Shown here piece by piece: positions 1 through 9,439 of a stretch of 64,000 nucleotides of DNA. The notes under the pieces are model-generated. The model searched no databases and was not told where the DNA came from. It saw nothing but the letters and a program-made list of their open reading frames with translations. The position numbers and the translations under genes were made by a program. Source of the stretch: Prorocentrum cordatum (lineage: Eukaryota > Sar > Dinophyceae > Prorocentrales > Prorocentraceae); assembly GCA_963575745.1 (NCBI GenBank), contig CAUYUJ010010435.1, forward strand, positions 59,777-123,776, written 5' to 3'. Position 1 is the first letter of the stretch. Each line of letters starts with the position of its first letter.

Positions 1-129
1 TGTTTTTGGTATAAATAATCTGCCCACCGAAACCTCTCCTTCCAATGTTGGATTCCGAAAAACATGGATCATCTCCACATGCGCTACCTTCACGCAGTTC
101 CTGATCAGCTGCAACTGCCCGCCGGCAGG

Positions 130-295
130 GGCCGTAACGCGCGTTATTCCCCCTGCCCTCTCCCCCCCTGCCCCCCCGCCCCAGGACGTGACACGCTCCC
201 TCCTTCAGTGCGTCCCCGGCACTGCCGCAGTGCATCCGGCACCAGAGTTTGGCCGGGGAAGGGGGGGGGGGGCGCTACGTTATGCCCCCTCCCCC
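130..295. repeat. Dispersed repeat pair, copy 1 (partner 3848-4005)
   Basis: A run of roughly 160 bases matches 3848-4005 in the same orientation. Shared blocks include AACGCGCGTT, CGTCCCC.GCACTGCCGCA, TCCGGCACCA and GCGCTACGTTATGCC, with poly-C and poly-G tracts in the same places. No reading frame is conserved between the copies, so this is a dispersed repeat rather than a gene. The rest of 1-1195 holds nothing I recognise apart from the hairpin at 326-371 and a 27-bp tandem duplication at 376-429. Confidence 0.6.
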
Positions 296-325
296 TCCCG
301 TCCCCCCGCCCTTCCCCCCCAAATC

Positions 326-371
326 CCGAACCCAAAGTGTTCCACGGAACAGTTGAACAGTTTGGGTTCGG
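326..371. repeat. Short perfect inverted repeat
   Basis: CCGAACCCAAA at 326-336 is exactly complementary to TTTGGGTTCGG at 361-371, with an inner GTTCC/GGAAC pairing. It can fold as a hairpin. It is followed at 376-429 by two copies of a 27-bp unit containing CTTCGGTATTCTT. Confidence 0.6.
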
Positions 372-1199
372 AAGGGCTTCGGTATTCTTTAGGTTGTTCT
401 GCCTTCGGTATTCTTAGGTTGTTCCATGCCTGCTCCTCTAGCCCTCGTGCACGCACGCAGCCTCCTCCATCCTCGGACCTCCTCATAGTTCCTCCTCCGT
501 GGATTCATTCGACGCGGCGAGAGAGGAAGGAGGGGCGGGTGGGAGAAGAGCGAGGAGACGGAGAATGGAGGTGCAGAGGCAGCGAGGAGGGTGAACCCAG
601 ACCTTCGATGTCTTGTTTTCTTCACTGCAGGATTCCCCGAGCTCTGGGGACCACTTCCTTGCGGCAGGTTCTTCATGCCAGATGGTTTTGGTTAGGGTCC
701 CGGGGCCTGGCGAGGGCCCCCAGACGCCGAATAAGCACCCGCGTGCGGGCCGCGCCGCGGCCTCGGGTCGGCCCTCCGGGAGGGATCTCGTTGACGCAGT
801 AGAGACCCCCACTGCGTGCTGGATCTGTTACGGGGCGCCCATCCCGTAGAACCCCTTTCTGGATTCTGTAGCAGTTCGGAGCAGGCCAGGAGCTGTAACG
901 GCAACCAGCGCGACGGTCCGCACATGGGCATTCCTGTAGGCCGGAGCTTTATTTAATCGCTTCGCTCATTCCGCCGGCCCATATCGCGCACCGCCGTTGA
1001 CTGGCCGAGTGGCCGTCGGCAGTGCGGAGCTGCAGGGGGCGGGGGACTCAGGTTGTGCCTCTTTTGTCGTGTCGGACGGTGGCAGGCGTTGAATGGGAAC
1101 GTTGATTCTCGTGTAGTGCTGATGTCCTCTGTCGTTGCGGACGCGGGCGGCAAGGAACAGTTTTTTGTTTCTCCTCTTCGTCGTGTTTTCTTGCGTGCT

Positions 1200-1735
1200 G
1201 GGGGGGCATTTGGGTGGCCTGCAGGGGCCGCTTGGGGGCTTCTTGGGGGCCTCCTGAGGGCCTGTTGGGGGCCTCTTTGGGGCCTCTTAGGGGCCTCTTG
1301 GGGCCTCCTGGGGACTTCTGAGGGCCGAGGGCTCGAAATATTGTTTCGTGTTCCCCCCCTGGGGCCTCTCTTGGGGCGTCCTTGGGGCCCTCTTGGGCCG
1401 TCTTGGAGCCCTCTTGGGCCGTCTTGGGGCCCTCTTGGGGGCCTCTTGGGCCCTCTTGGGGCGGTCTTGGGGTCTTCTTGGGCCGTCTTGGGGTGTCGTG
1501 AAGCCGAAAAGGTGGAAACGTGAAAATTCATCCAAAACCTTAGGAAAAGCAATGAATTTTGCCTCTTGGGGCCCTCTCGGGAGTGCTCTTGGAGGCCTCT
1601 TGGGGCGTCTGGGGGCCATCGTGGGCGTCTTGGAGCGATCTTGTGGCATCTCGGACCCCTCATGTAGCATCTTGAAGGCCTCTTGGAAGCCTCTTGGCCC
1701 TTCTTGGGGCTCTCGGGGACGTCTCGGAGCCGCGT
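1200..1735. repeat. GGGGCCTCTTGG-type minisatellite
   Basis: A degenerate tandem array with a 12-15 base core reading GGGGCCTCTTGG, GGGCCGTCTTGG or similar. It is interrupted at 1500-1560 by an AT-richer spacer with AAAACCTTAGGAAAAGC. Both strands stay open over long stretches (S-W-G-L-L-G on plus, P-R-R-P-Q-E on minus) only because the unit lacks stop codons. The same type recurs at 5640-5790, 22245-22460, 52100-52400 and 63128-63580. Confidence 0.85.
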
Positions 1736-1881
1736 TGGTGCGCTGCTGGAGCGCCCTGGTGACTCCTCCCGGGACTCTCTCAGGACCTTGCCGGGGTACT
1801 TTCCGCCCGGGGACCCCCAGGGGCCGCCCCGCGCGCGCGAAGTAGAAATATAGAAAGATTGTAAAGCAGTCACCGGAGATC

Positions 1882-2190
1882 TTAGCACGCCTCTGGCCCG
1901 TTGGGCCGGCGAATAAGGCACTCCCACATGTAGGTCGGCTGGCCCACCCACCTGTCAGGCTGCGACCCGCGGGCCGGTTGAATTCCCTGCATGTCTTTGG
2001 CCCCCCCGCCATTGCCTACGTGGTAGCACGAGCACCGAGAATCCCGAAGCTGGGAACACCCCGGGCACCTCGTCAGCATATGGCCCCGGTCAGCAGACAG
2101 TCCCTCGTGCGAGGTACTTCTCCAGCCCAGAGCCACGCCCGCCAGAGCCTCGTTAGCCGCGTCAACCACGTGCCGTTGGCGCCCTTCCAC
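1882..2190 (-). pseudogene. Possible decayed LINE 3'-end coding fragment
   Basis: A 102-residue minus-strand frame contains V-D-A-A-N-E-A-L-A-G followed by a Cys-rich stretch (R-C-P-G-C-S, then C-S-C). The first part resembles the end of a LINE RNase H domain, where a G-N-D-A-A-D-like motif precedes a Cys-rich tail. The match is short and the frame is open on both sides only briefly, so chance resemblance is quite possible. Confidence 0.2.
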
Positions 2191-2562
2191 CCTGGAGGGT
2201 AGCCCGCGAAACCTCCGGCGAGCCGGAGGGGGCGGGAGAGGCTGCCACAGCGCCGTGGGATCGTTCCCGCTCCCCGCCAGACTTTCGTCGGTAGGTGAGG
2301 TTGGACTTTCGGCAGCAGTGTGGCAAGGACATGGGTACAGCCACCTCCGAGCCTCCCCCTGCCGGGCCGCGGCCGTAGCCGTAGCCGGGGAGCCCCAGAC
2401 GCCGAAAGCGACAGAACCATCGTCTTGATTGTTGTTGATACGCTGGAGGTTCGGAAAGCAGCACCTCGCTGGGGCGGACGGGCCTGGACTTGTTCCAGAG
2501 CGTTCCAGAGCGCATTGGAACGGCGCGCGGCGCCCGATACCTCCCCAGGGCTCCTTCCGATT

Positions 2563-2768
2563 CCTCGGATTCGATTCGAGTTCGATGGCCTCCGATTCCG
2601 ATGCGATTCGACTTCGGATTCCGATTTGGCTTCTGATTTCCCAACGGAGGCCTTACGGCCTGCCGATTTCCTCCGATCCGACTTCTCCCGGCGGGGCTGC
2701 CGATTTCCGCCGATCCGATCAATTTCGATCGCCGATCCGACTCGTCGATTCGATTCTGGGCTCTCCTG
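2563..2768 (+). repeat. CGATTC-rich dispersed repeat, copy 1 of 4
   Basis: A repeat of about 205 bp dominated by GATTCGATT and GCCGATTTCCGCCGATCC motifs, ending in GATTCTGGGCTCTCCTG. Clear copies lie at 17103-17316, 52966-53169 and 58505-58715, all in this orientation. Common landmarks are CTCCGATTCGATTCGA at the start, an inner GGAGGCCTAC.AGCCTGCCGA block and the shared end. Frames differ between copies, so it is non-coding. No terminal inverted repeat was seen. Confidence 0.8.
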
Positions 2769-2999
2769 CCCATTGTGGGGCCCCATTTGTTGAGTAGGAG
2801 ATCGACTACAGATTTGGTTTACCCCAGACTTGATTTTCTCGCCGAGTTTACGAAACATACGATGGAGCGCGCGACGTTGTTTTCTCGCACGCTCGACGGA
2901 CATTCTGGGCTCTCCGCCTCCCCCAAGCCCCCGATCCTCAGAGAGTTCCGATCTACATCGGTCCGATTCTGTCTCGCTTCTGCCTTCGTCTCCAGGGCC

Positions 3000-3090
3000 G
3001 CGCCCTCGCGTCGTCATCGTCGTCGTCGTCGCCGTCGTCGCCGTCGTCGGCGGCGGCGTCGGCGTCGTCGTCGTCGTCGTCGTCCTCCCG
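3000..3090. repeat. CGT trinucleotide array
   Basis: Near-pure CGT/CGC repeats over about 90 bases immediately upstream of the candidate exon at 3094. On the plus strand it could also serve as a pyrimidine-containing tract before the CAG at 3091-3093. Confidence 0.85.
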
Positions 3091-3093
3091 CAG

Positions 3094-3179
3094 GGCTGCT
3101 GCTGCTGCCCGCGCTGCTGGGGGCGGCGGCCGCCGGCGGGGGCGGCCCGCCCGCCTCGCGGGAGAGGCAGCTGCCGAGG
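3094..3179 (+). CDS. Candidate isolated exon (hydrophobic leader-like)
   Basis: After CCTCCCGCAG the sequence reads as a high-GC3 frame giving a Leu-rich segment (L-L-L-L-P-A-L-L-G-A-A-A-A-G) and then P-P-A-S-R-E-R-Q-L-P-R. A GGGTGG donor-like site follows at 3179-3181. The hydrophobic run resembles a signal peptide or membrane anchor. CTG and GCG runs next to a CGT array could also be simple sequence, so the exon call is tentative. No family recognised. Confidence 0.25.
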
Positions 3180-3249
3180 GTGGCAGGCGGGGCGGCCTCC
3201 TCTGAGGGGCCTGGTTTCCACCACCACCACCAGAAGTTTTGGGGGGGGT

Positions 3250-3314
3250 CCTCCCTCTCCTCCTCCTCCTCCTCCTCCTCCTCCTCCTCCTCCTCCTCCT
3301 CCTCCTCCTCCTCC

Positions 3315-3354
<40 letters not shown>

Positions 3355-3422
3355 CATCCTCATCCTCATCCTCCTCCTCCTCCTCCTCCTCCTCCTCCTC
3401 TTCCTCCTCCTCGTCCTCCACC
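3250..3422. repeat. TCC/TCA trinucleotide array
   Basis: (TCC)n, then (TCA)n, then (TCC)n with scattered variants over about 170 bases. Ser, His and Pro runs in all plus frames and Glu/Asp/Met runs on minus are artefacts of the repeat. Confidence 0.95.
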
Positions 3423-3561
3423 TCCTTTCCCCCGCTCCAACTTATGGTGGTGGTGATTGTGGGAAGCAGGCCCATCATCCTCTCGGGCGGGCGGTACGGG
3501 TGGGGGCACCTCGGTGGGTGGGGGAGGGGGACCTAGATGGGGGGGTACGAAGCCAGGACTA

Positions 3562-3714
3562 AGTCGGGCATGTCCCTCTACGGGAGGAATATTTAAAGAC
3601 AGTCAAGAAATAGTTTGGGGACGATGTTTGACTATTTTGGAATCTGTTTTGAGTATGCTCTCTCTATGTGTTGTTTTTCGTCCAACATGCGCGTGTAGGG
3701 GGACACGCCCGACC
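3562..3714. mobile_element. MITE-1 copy A
   Basis: A 153-bp element. The left end AGTCGGGCATGTCCCTCTAC and right end GTAGGGGGACACGCCCGACC are imperfect inverted repeats of about 20-24 bases. TA precedes the left end (3560-3561); the right TA is lost here but kept in copies B, C and G. The interior is AT-richer, with GGGGACGATGTTTGACTATTTT-like sequence. TA duplication plus terminal inverted repeats suggests a non-autonomous Tc1/mariner-type element. No transposase frame inside. Confidence 0.75.
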
Positions 3715-3716
3715 GA

Positions 3717-4190
3717 AAGCCAGGACGAAGATGAATTCCCAAACATACTCACGTCGTGAACAAAAATCAGGACGGGAGGGTCGTCGCCGTTTTCAGCCTC
3801 TGGGGGCCCTCTGCGTGGGGGGGGGACCGAGAGAGTGCTTTTTTGCCCTCTGGGCCACAACGCGCGTTCTGCCCCCTCCCTTCCCTCCCCCAAATCGCGA
3901 CGCTCCACCCCTGCGTGCGTCCCCAGCACTGCCGCAATGCGTCCGGCACCACTGTCTGGGGGGGGTGGGTGCGCTACGTTATGCCTCCCCCCCATAACGC
4001 CTCCCCCCCATAACGCCCGTTATGGCCGCGAATAAAAAAATGCGCTCAAAGGGGGGGTCCTAACAGTTGGGGTAAGACGAAGCCAGGACGAGGATAAATT
4101 CCCAGACGTGCCCGCGTTGTGACAATCAGGACGGGAGTTTTTCCACCGTTTTCAGCCCTGGGGGGCCCTCACGGGGCCCCAGGACCGTCC
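3717..4190. repeat. Direct duplication (3717-3830 and 4079-4190)
   Basis: Two blocks about 360 bases apart share AGCCAGGACGA.GAT.AATTCCCA, ATCAGGACGGGAG and CCGTTTTCAGCC, followed by GGGGGCCCTC. Between them lies the second copy of the 130-295 repeat (3848-4005). The motif GAAGCCAGGAC also sits just outside both ends of MITE-1 copy A, so that element inserted within this repeat type. Confidence 0.65.
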
Positions 4191-4336
4191 AACAACAACT
4201 CGGGATGAAGATCCGTTCCCACGGAAAGGGTCGAGACTTAGGGGACCGCGTATTGAAAAAAACAGGACGTCGCATGAGGATACATCGAGAATCTCTGAGG
4301 TTCGGCTGCTTTGGAGGATGTCTATGGCGCCGCGGC

Positions 4337-4390
4337 CTCAGAGCGTTCTGGAACGCCCTGAGAGCGTTCCGGAACGCTCCGGAACGGGTT
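4337..4390. repeat. GAGCGTTCCGGAACGCTC palindrome cluster, copy 1
   Basis: Overlapping palindromes built from AGAGCGTTC.GGAACGC. Related clusters at 18434-18500 and, inverted, 32694-32735 share an adjacent GGCGCCGCGGCC. Sequence before it (ATCTCTGAGGTTCGGC..TTTGGAGG) also matches 18395-18425, so the palindromes sit inside a longer dispersed repeat. Confidence 0.6.
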
Positions 4391-4599
4391 TGTCCTTGTT
4401 CTAGCCCCGTCCGAGGGGAAAGAGAAGGGCCTTGAGGGGCCCCTCAAAGGGCGCCTCTGGGAGCCAGCAGGGGCCCAAGAGGGGCCCCGAGGCGCCCCCT
4501 TGGGGCCCTTTCCTCCCCCCCCCACTCTGGTCGCACCCCGCACCACCCGCCCGACTCCTCAGGGGCAGCGTCGGGGCCTGCAGGGGGACGAACGGGTTC

Positions 4600-4700
4600 G
4601 AGGCGCCAGGTGCGCAGTTGTGGGCGTCGCCTTCGGCGGAGCTCCCTGTGGGGCCGCGGAGCGTGAGAGGGGTGTGCCGAGATGGGTTGGGGGGCACCGG
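4600..4700 (+). repeat. Single diverged unit of the 89-bp satellite
   Basis: CCTTCGGCGGAGCTCCCTGT, GGGGCCGCGGAGCGTGAGAG and GGTGTGCCGAGATGG occur in the order and spacing of the 89-bp unit of the 26.8-28.2 kb array. Only about one unit is present. Confidence 0.6.
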
Positions 4701-4799
4701 GCCTCGCCCTGGGATCGTGCCCAGCAGCGCGCATCCGAACAAGGCGGGTGTCAAGGGGTCAAGTGTCGGTCCGCCATTCCGCCATCTGGTGGGAAGGCC

Positions 4800-5360
4800 A
4801 GCGCGAGCATGATGGGGGGGACGCACTCTTGACAGCTCAGAATCTCTGAGACGCCCGGGAGGCCAGCACAGACGTCCAGGGCACGCTCGAGTGAATCATG
4901 GGAGGACGGCGCCGGTGGTTGCGTCTGCCCCAGCAGAACAACCAGCAACTCTATTCACACATACACACCTTACCTGGCCGCAAACCTTGGTTCTTGGTAT
5001 TCTGTGGGATAGGTGGAGCCTCGGTCCGCTCAAGCTGAAGAGAGCCAAACGATCGCGCAGGGGAGATTTCTTGTGGGCCCGCAGAGGATTTCGAAAGCCT
5101 TGTGACTTTCACAAGGAGGCAAGCTGAGGAGGAGGAGGAGGAGGAGGGAGAAGGGAGAAGAGGACGGAGGATGCACGACTGAGGAAGGAGGGGGTGATTT
5201 CAGGGAATGCGGCAATCGCGCAGCAATGCCATATGTTGAACGCAGCCCCTGAGCTCCATGAGCGACGCGGCCTCAAGGTATAACGACGACCGCGCACGGT
5301 GGTGAAATTCGAAAAGCCTGCGGAGCACGGTCATGCCGCGGATCAATCCTTCCAGCGTGT
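4800..5360. other. No gene recognised
   Basis: Mixed sequence with a short GGA array at 5129-5150. Frames are short and show no conserved motif. Confidence 0.5.
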
Positions 5361-5368
5361 CGCCGTGT

Positions 5369-5930
5369 CCCACCAGCCCATCCAGAAACGATACCCAGGC
5401 GAGTTGCCCTGATCAGGGATGTGAAGGAGCACGCGTTTTGAATAAAGGGCTGGAGACGCCGTCATACGCAAGGAGGGGGAGGATGGCGGTGGAATCGGGA
5501 GAGGAGAGAGGGGGAGAAGGGAGGGGGGAGGAGGAGGAATATGCGGAGGAGGAGGAGGAGGGCGAGCACAATAGCCAGGGGCCTCTTGCATGCATCTCGG
5601 AGTCTCTTCAGATGTCGCTTGAGAGCTTCTTGGAGTCCTCATGGGCGCCTTGGGGGCCTCTTGGCGGTCCCAGGGGCCTCTTGGAGCGTCTTGGGTGCCT
5701 CGGGGGAGCCTCCTCGGGCCTCTTGAGGGTCTACTGGGAGTCTCTTGGGGACCTCTTGGGGGCCTCCTGGGGCATCCTGGGCTCTTGCTCTAACGAACCG
5801 CGCCCCCCGCCCCCCCCCCAGTCCAAACCCAGGGGAGGAGGGGGAGGGGGAGGGGTAAACTCCTCCCCGAAGGGGAAGAAGGGGAAGATGCAAGAGGAAA
5901 CCTGCTAGGCCACCTCCGTCTAGAGGGGGT
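5369..5930 (+). mobile_element. Composite repeat carrying a minisatellite, copy 1
   Basis: Left block CCACCAGCCCATCCAGAAAC (5369 on) and right block GGGGTAAACTCCTCCCCGAA (about 5850) with AGAGGAAACCTGCTA and CCACC match the blocks bounding 22187-22725. Both copies hold a GGGGCCTCTTGG minisatellite between the blocks; only this copy also has about 230 bp of GGA-rich sequence. Conserved edges round a variable centre suggest one repeat family, but no terminal inverted repeat or coding frame was found. Confidence 0.5.
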
Positions 5931-6329
5931 TGTGATTCACCCATTCCAAACAGCGCCTCCAGGATCCCATAGCCATACTAGAAACACACAGCCGTGAAGA
6001 GGGAGGAGGGCCCACCCACTCCCTCCTGAACCTGGTCCTCGGCGCTCCATCCCCCTGCTCGCATGGCAGGATGAGGACGGGTGGGAGTCGAGTGGAGCTG
6101 GGCCCGTTGCAGATGCAAGCCACGGTAACGACACAACATCAGATTGAAGATGTCGAGTCTACGAGAATGCGTAGGGTGCTCCGAGATCTGCGGAGCATTC
6201 TACATACTGTTCGTAGATCCGACGGGCAAAACCAATTTCGGGGTACATCAATTCTGCAGTCGATCTCCTACTCGAATTGCTTGCGCCCCAGATCAAGCTA
6301 TTGCATGCTTTGAGTGTGTCATCGCAGCA

Positions 6330-6665
6330 GGAGCATCATCGTGATCATGGGTGTCGTGGCACGCTGGTGTGGTGGCAGAGCGGCGGGTACACATGGAACG
6401 CTCGCCCTCTGCATGAGCATCCAGTCGTGTATAGTTGCACGGCCACAGTTTTGATGATGATGAGTGGCATGGCACGCTGGTTTGGCACGTGGATGCTTAC
6501 ACCTGGAGCGCAGGCCCTCCGCATGTGCATCCCGTTGCGTATCGTCCCAGGGCCATCATCATGATGATGGGTGTCAGGCCACGCTGGTGTGGCATTCCGG
6601 TGGGCACAGATCCAGTCGTTTCTAGTGGCACGAGCATCATCATCATGATGGTGAGTTTGATCGAG
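6330..6665. repeat. 110-bp tandem repeat, three units
   Basis: GGCACGCTGGT.TGGC recurs near 6360, 6473 and 6580. Each unit also has a GCCCTC.GCATG.GCATCC block and an ATCATCATGATGAT-type junction. Unit lengths of about 113 and 107 are not multiples of three relative to one another, so a repeat protein is unlikely. Confidence 0.7.
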
Positions 6666-6724
6666 GGCGTCCACATCGAGGGCGCGGTCCCCCAAGAGCT
6701 GGCGCTCGAAGAAGGACAAACGGC

Positions 6725-6850
6725 TTGAACGCAAATTTGCGGAGCTCCGCGCGGTTTGTTTGATGTGCGCCGGAGCTCCGTGGCGGCACCTTCGGCACCG
6801 CCCTCGGCGTGCTCCGCGCGCCAGGAGGGGGTGGGGGGGCCTCGAGCGCA
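6725..6850. mobile_element. MITE-4-like remnant
   Basis: Contains GCGGAGCTCCGCGCGG near the left side and GCTCCGCGCGCCAGGAGGGG near the right, the GC-rich core seen at 56050-56245. The arms are too diverged to set ends. Confidence 0.35.
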
Positions 6851-7022
6851 AGACACAGTCACAAAGCACGAGTGGACCTCCACAAGGTTATGTCTGTCTG
6901 TTTTTCCCTACCTAGGCTCTGCCTAGAAGGGTTCTTACTCTATGTGCTTAACGGGCCGGGCAGTGTAACCCGCCCCGGGCGGTTCCCCCGGCATCCGCCC
7001 CGCGGTTCCCCCAGTCCCCTGG

Positions 7023-7150
7023 GAGCTTTAGCTTTAGCTTTAGCTTTAGCTTTAGCTTAGCTTCAGCTTAGCGTTAGCTTAGCTTCAGTTTAGCGTTAGC
7101 CTAGCTTCAGCTTAGCTTTACCTTAGCTTTAGCTTGGCTTTGGCTTAGCT
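7023..7150. repeat. TTTAGC tandem array
   Basis: Starts as an exact AGCTTTAGCTTTAGCTTTAG array, then degrades into AGCTTAGC, TCAGCTTAGC and GTTAGC variants over about 130 bases. It resembles, but is not, the TTTAGGG telomere repeat. Confidence 0.85.
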
Positions 7151-7658
7151 TTACTGTTGCTACTAGTGCTGCTTTCCTAGTGGCTCCAACTCCTAGGCAG
7201 GGTCGCACTGGGATGATTTTGTTCTTGGACGCGCTGCACCGAGTGCGACTCGCCACCCCCCCGAAGCCCGCGCACCCTCGCAGGCCGACCGCCGGAGACG
7301 CGCACACTGGCCCGCCGTGGTCACGCTGCAGGGACGGCCGCTCGGGTCCGGGCGTCGCTCGGACGTGCGCACGTTTTTTCTCGACGAGGACCATCGAAGA
7401 GCATTTGTTGTTCACTTTGCGCCAGCAAATCAGAGCGTGAGTTTCCTACCCCGCTTTCGCTTCCAGGCGAAACCAAGTCATACCACGCGCCTCCTCGTCG
7501 AGCGGCCTGACCAGTGCAGGCCGTAGTGTGGCATCGCTTGGTATCTCTTGGAAGCGAGGGTGGTCAAAAGCGGGGTAGGTTTGTTTGCCCCCTAACAAAA
7601 TACACGCACGAAGCCGACGAGTGCACAGGGAACGGACGTCCGAGCGATGGCAGTCACC

Positions 7659-7805
7659 GAGCGCGTTCCACCACTCGCAAAGGGCCCGCTCGCAAACGCC
7701 CGAAACACACACGTGTCTGATTCGGCGTAATTCCTCGCAGATCCCCCCCCCAGCGGATCCAGGCCATTTGCGAGTAGCCTTTTTGGCGAGTAGTGGAGCG
7801 CGCTC
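7659..7805. mobile_element. MITE-5 fold-back element, copy 1
   Basis: GAGCGCGTTCCACCACTCGC at the left end pairs with GCGAGTAGTGGAGCGCGCTC at the right end (imperfect 20-bp inverted repeats). The interior has GGATCCAGGCCATTTGCGA. A second copy with the same ends and interior is at 38695-38844. No coding frame. Confidence 0.65.
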
Positions 7806-8109
7806 GTCTGGGCAGGCTCAGGGTGGCTCCGCACTCTCTGGGAGCGTGCTCTGAAGACGTCCTGCCTCCACGGGCGCCCCCCTCCGCCCCGCTGGCCTTC
7901 CGCGCGCCGTCGCCGGCGCGGCACGCCGGAGAGCCGGCCGCGCCGGCGGGGGCGGGCGCGCGTTCCGCGGCACGTCGCCCGTTTTGCCCCGCGGTCGCGG
8001 GGGTGCGGCGGAGGGTCGCCCGATGACGACGACAGCGTTGCACCACGGCGCCAAGAAGAGTCAGTTTCGTTTCACCGATTTCCCATCCCCAGCGGCGCGG
8101 CCTGGGCCC

Positions 8110-8205
8110 CACTGACCGATTTACCACCCCTGGATGGGGACATGGGTCGCTCCCTTCGGGTTTCGAGGGGTGCATCCCCGACTGGGGTGGTAATTTGGTG
8201 GGGGT
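8110..8205. repeat. Imperfect hairpin
   Basis: TTTACCACCCCTGGATGGGG near 8120 pairs imperfectly with GCATCCCCGACTGGGGTGGT near 8180. No second copy seen. 8210-8700 holds nothing I recognise. Confidence 0.4.
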
Positions 8206-8732
8206 CTCGAAGGGGATGGGGGTGGGGATTGGTTCAAGGATACCGAAATATACACCACGGGGTTCCACTCGGCAGCCGGTCCCAAAGAATTTGTAAGACC
8301 GTTCGGTCCCCCTCATTGGCGCTCTGGACGGGAAGCCGTGCCGAGGGCGAGTTCGTTGTCACTTCCTTTTAGTGCTACTGTGATACATGTCTTGTTAGGC
8401 CTGTAGGAAAACACTTCGCCCGAGCAACGGAGTCCGCTTCACACCCAACATTTCGAAACCGCGCGTGTTCTCAAAGGCAACATTCAAACTGATCTTGGTG
8501 TTGCTCACCACACGGCATCACCAACCTCGTTGCGCGACCCCTGGAAGCCAGCGTTCAGTTCCAGATCGCAGACACAAAGCTGTTCCAGATCACGAAACGA
8601 TGTGTTCCCTTACCCTCACAAGTATGACCCCCCAAGACAATAAATGCCCTGCATCAGTTTCATTGTTCCTGTTCAAGAACAGAACAAGTCGCGCGCGTGT
8701 GTGCCCAATGCGAGGCTGAGGGGGGACGGGTA

Positions 8733-8889
8733 CTCCGGATTTCGCAATCAAAGGGGGTGGTCTGATTTGGGAGGGGTTCTGACTTGAGCTGTCTCCAAAG
8801 GCCGCCCTCTCATGGCTTGCTCGTAGGCGGTCTAGAACTGCCCGTCTGGAAGGGTTGCAACCCCTTCCCTTTGATTACGAAATCTGGGG
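8733..8889. mobile_element. MITE-2 copy 1 (diverged)
   Basis: Left end CTCCGGATTTCGCAATCAAA and right end TTTGATTACGAAATCTGGGG are inverted repeats, flanked by TA on both sides (8731-8732 and 8890-8891). Length 157 bp. The ends match the copies at 41893-42071 and 56937-57104; the interior is much diverged. TA target duplication and a CTCC start suggest a non-autonomous Tc1/mariner-type element. Confidence 0.7.
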
Positions 8890-8894
8890 TATCG

Positions 8895-9055
8895 TACAGC
8901 CGGGCCGAGGTAGAAGGTCGAGGTCGGTTCGGGGAGAGTGCACTCATATTCTGCGTGTTTGTTGGATGTTATTGTGCATCCTGGGGAGGGTATTATTGGA
9001 TGTTCTATGTGTTGTGGCCAGCGGCGGGTCACGTGTGCTTGAATAATGGCATTAT
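8895..9055 (+). repeat. Dispersed repeat, partner 53262-53415
   Basis: About 150 bp aligned with 53262-53415 in the same orientation. Shared stretches: GAGGTCGGTTCGG, TTGTGCATCCTGGGGAGGGT, TTGGATGTTCT.TGTGTT and GGCGGGTC. It abuts MITE-2 copy 1 on the left and a purine array on the right. Confidence 0.65.
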
Positions 9056-9074
9056 GTTCCAGGTCCAGCCGTAT

Positions 9075-9432
9075 GAGGGGGAGGAGGAGGAGGAGGTGGA
9101 GGAGGAGGCGGAGAAGGAGAAGGAGGGAGGAGGAGGAGAGGGAGGAGGGAGGAGGAGGAGGGAGGAGGGGAGGAGGAGGAGGAGGGAGGAGAGAGGAGCA
9201 GGGGGAGAGGAGGGGAGAGAGAGGAGAGGGGAGGAGGAGGAGGGAGAAGGGAGGAGGAGGGAGGAGGAGGATGAGGAGGAGGAGGAGGAGGATGGCGGAG
9301 GAGGAGGAGGAGGAGGCAGGAGGGAGGAGGAGGAGGAGGAGGAGGAGGAGGAGGGATGGAGGAGGAGGAGGAGGAGGAGGGAGGAGGAGGAGGAAGGAGG
9401 AGGAGGAGGAGAAGGAGGAGGAGGAGGAGGAT
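9075..9432. repeat. GGA trinucleotide array
   Basis: About 360 bases of GGA/GAG repeats with GGGA and GAA interruptions. Long Arg/Glu/Gly and Ser/Pro/Leu frames are artefacts. Confidence 0.95.
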
Positions 9433-9439
9433 TTTTAAC

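Noticed and set aside
2073-3230. 385-residue minus-strand protein
   Set aside because: Spans a CGT array and a CGATTC repeat; other copies of that repeat do not keep the frame.
7654-8316. 220-residue minus-strand protein
   Set aside because: Includes MITE-5 copy 1 and GC-rich sequence; no motif.
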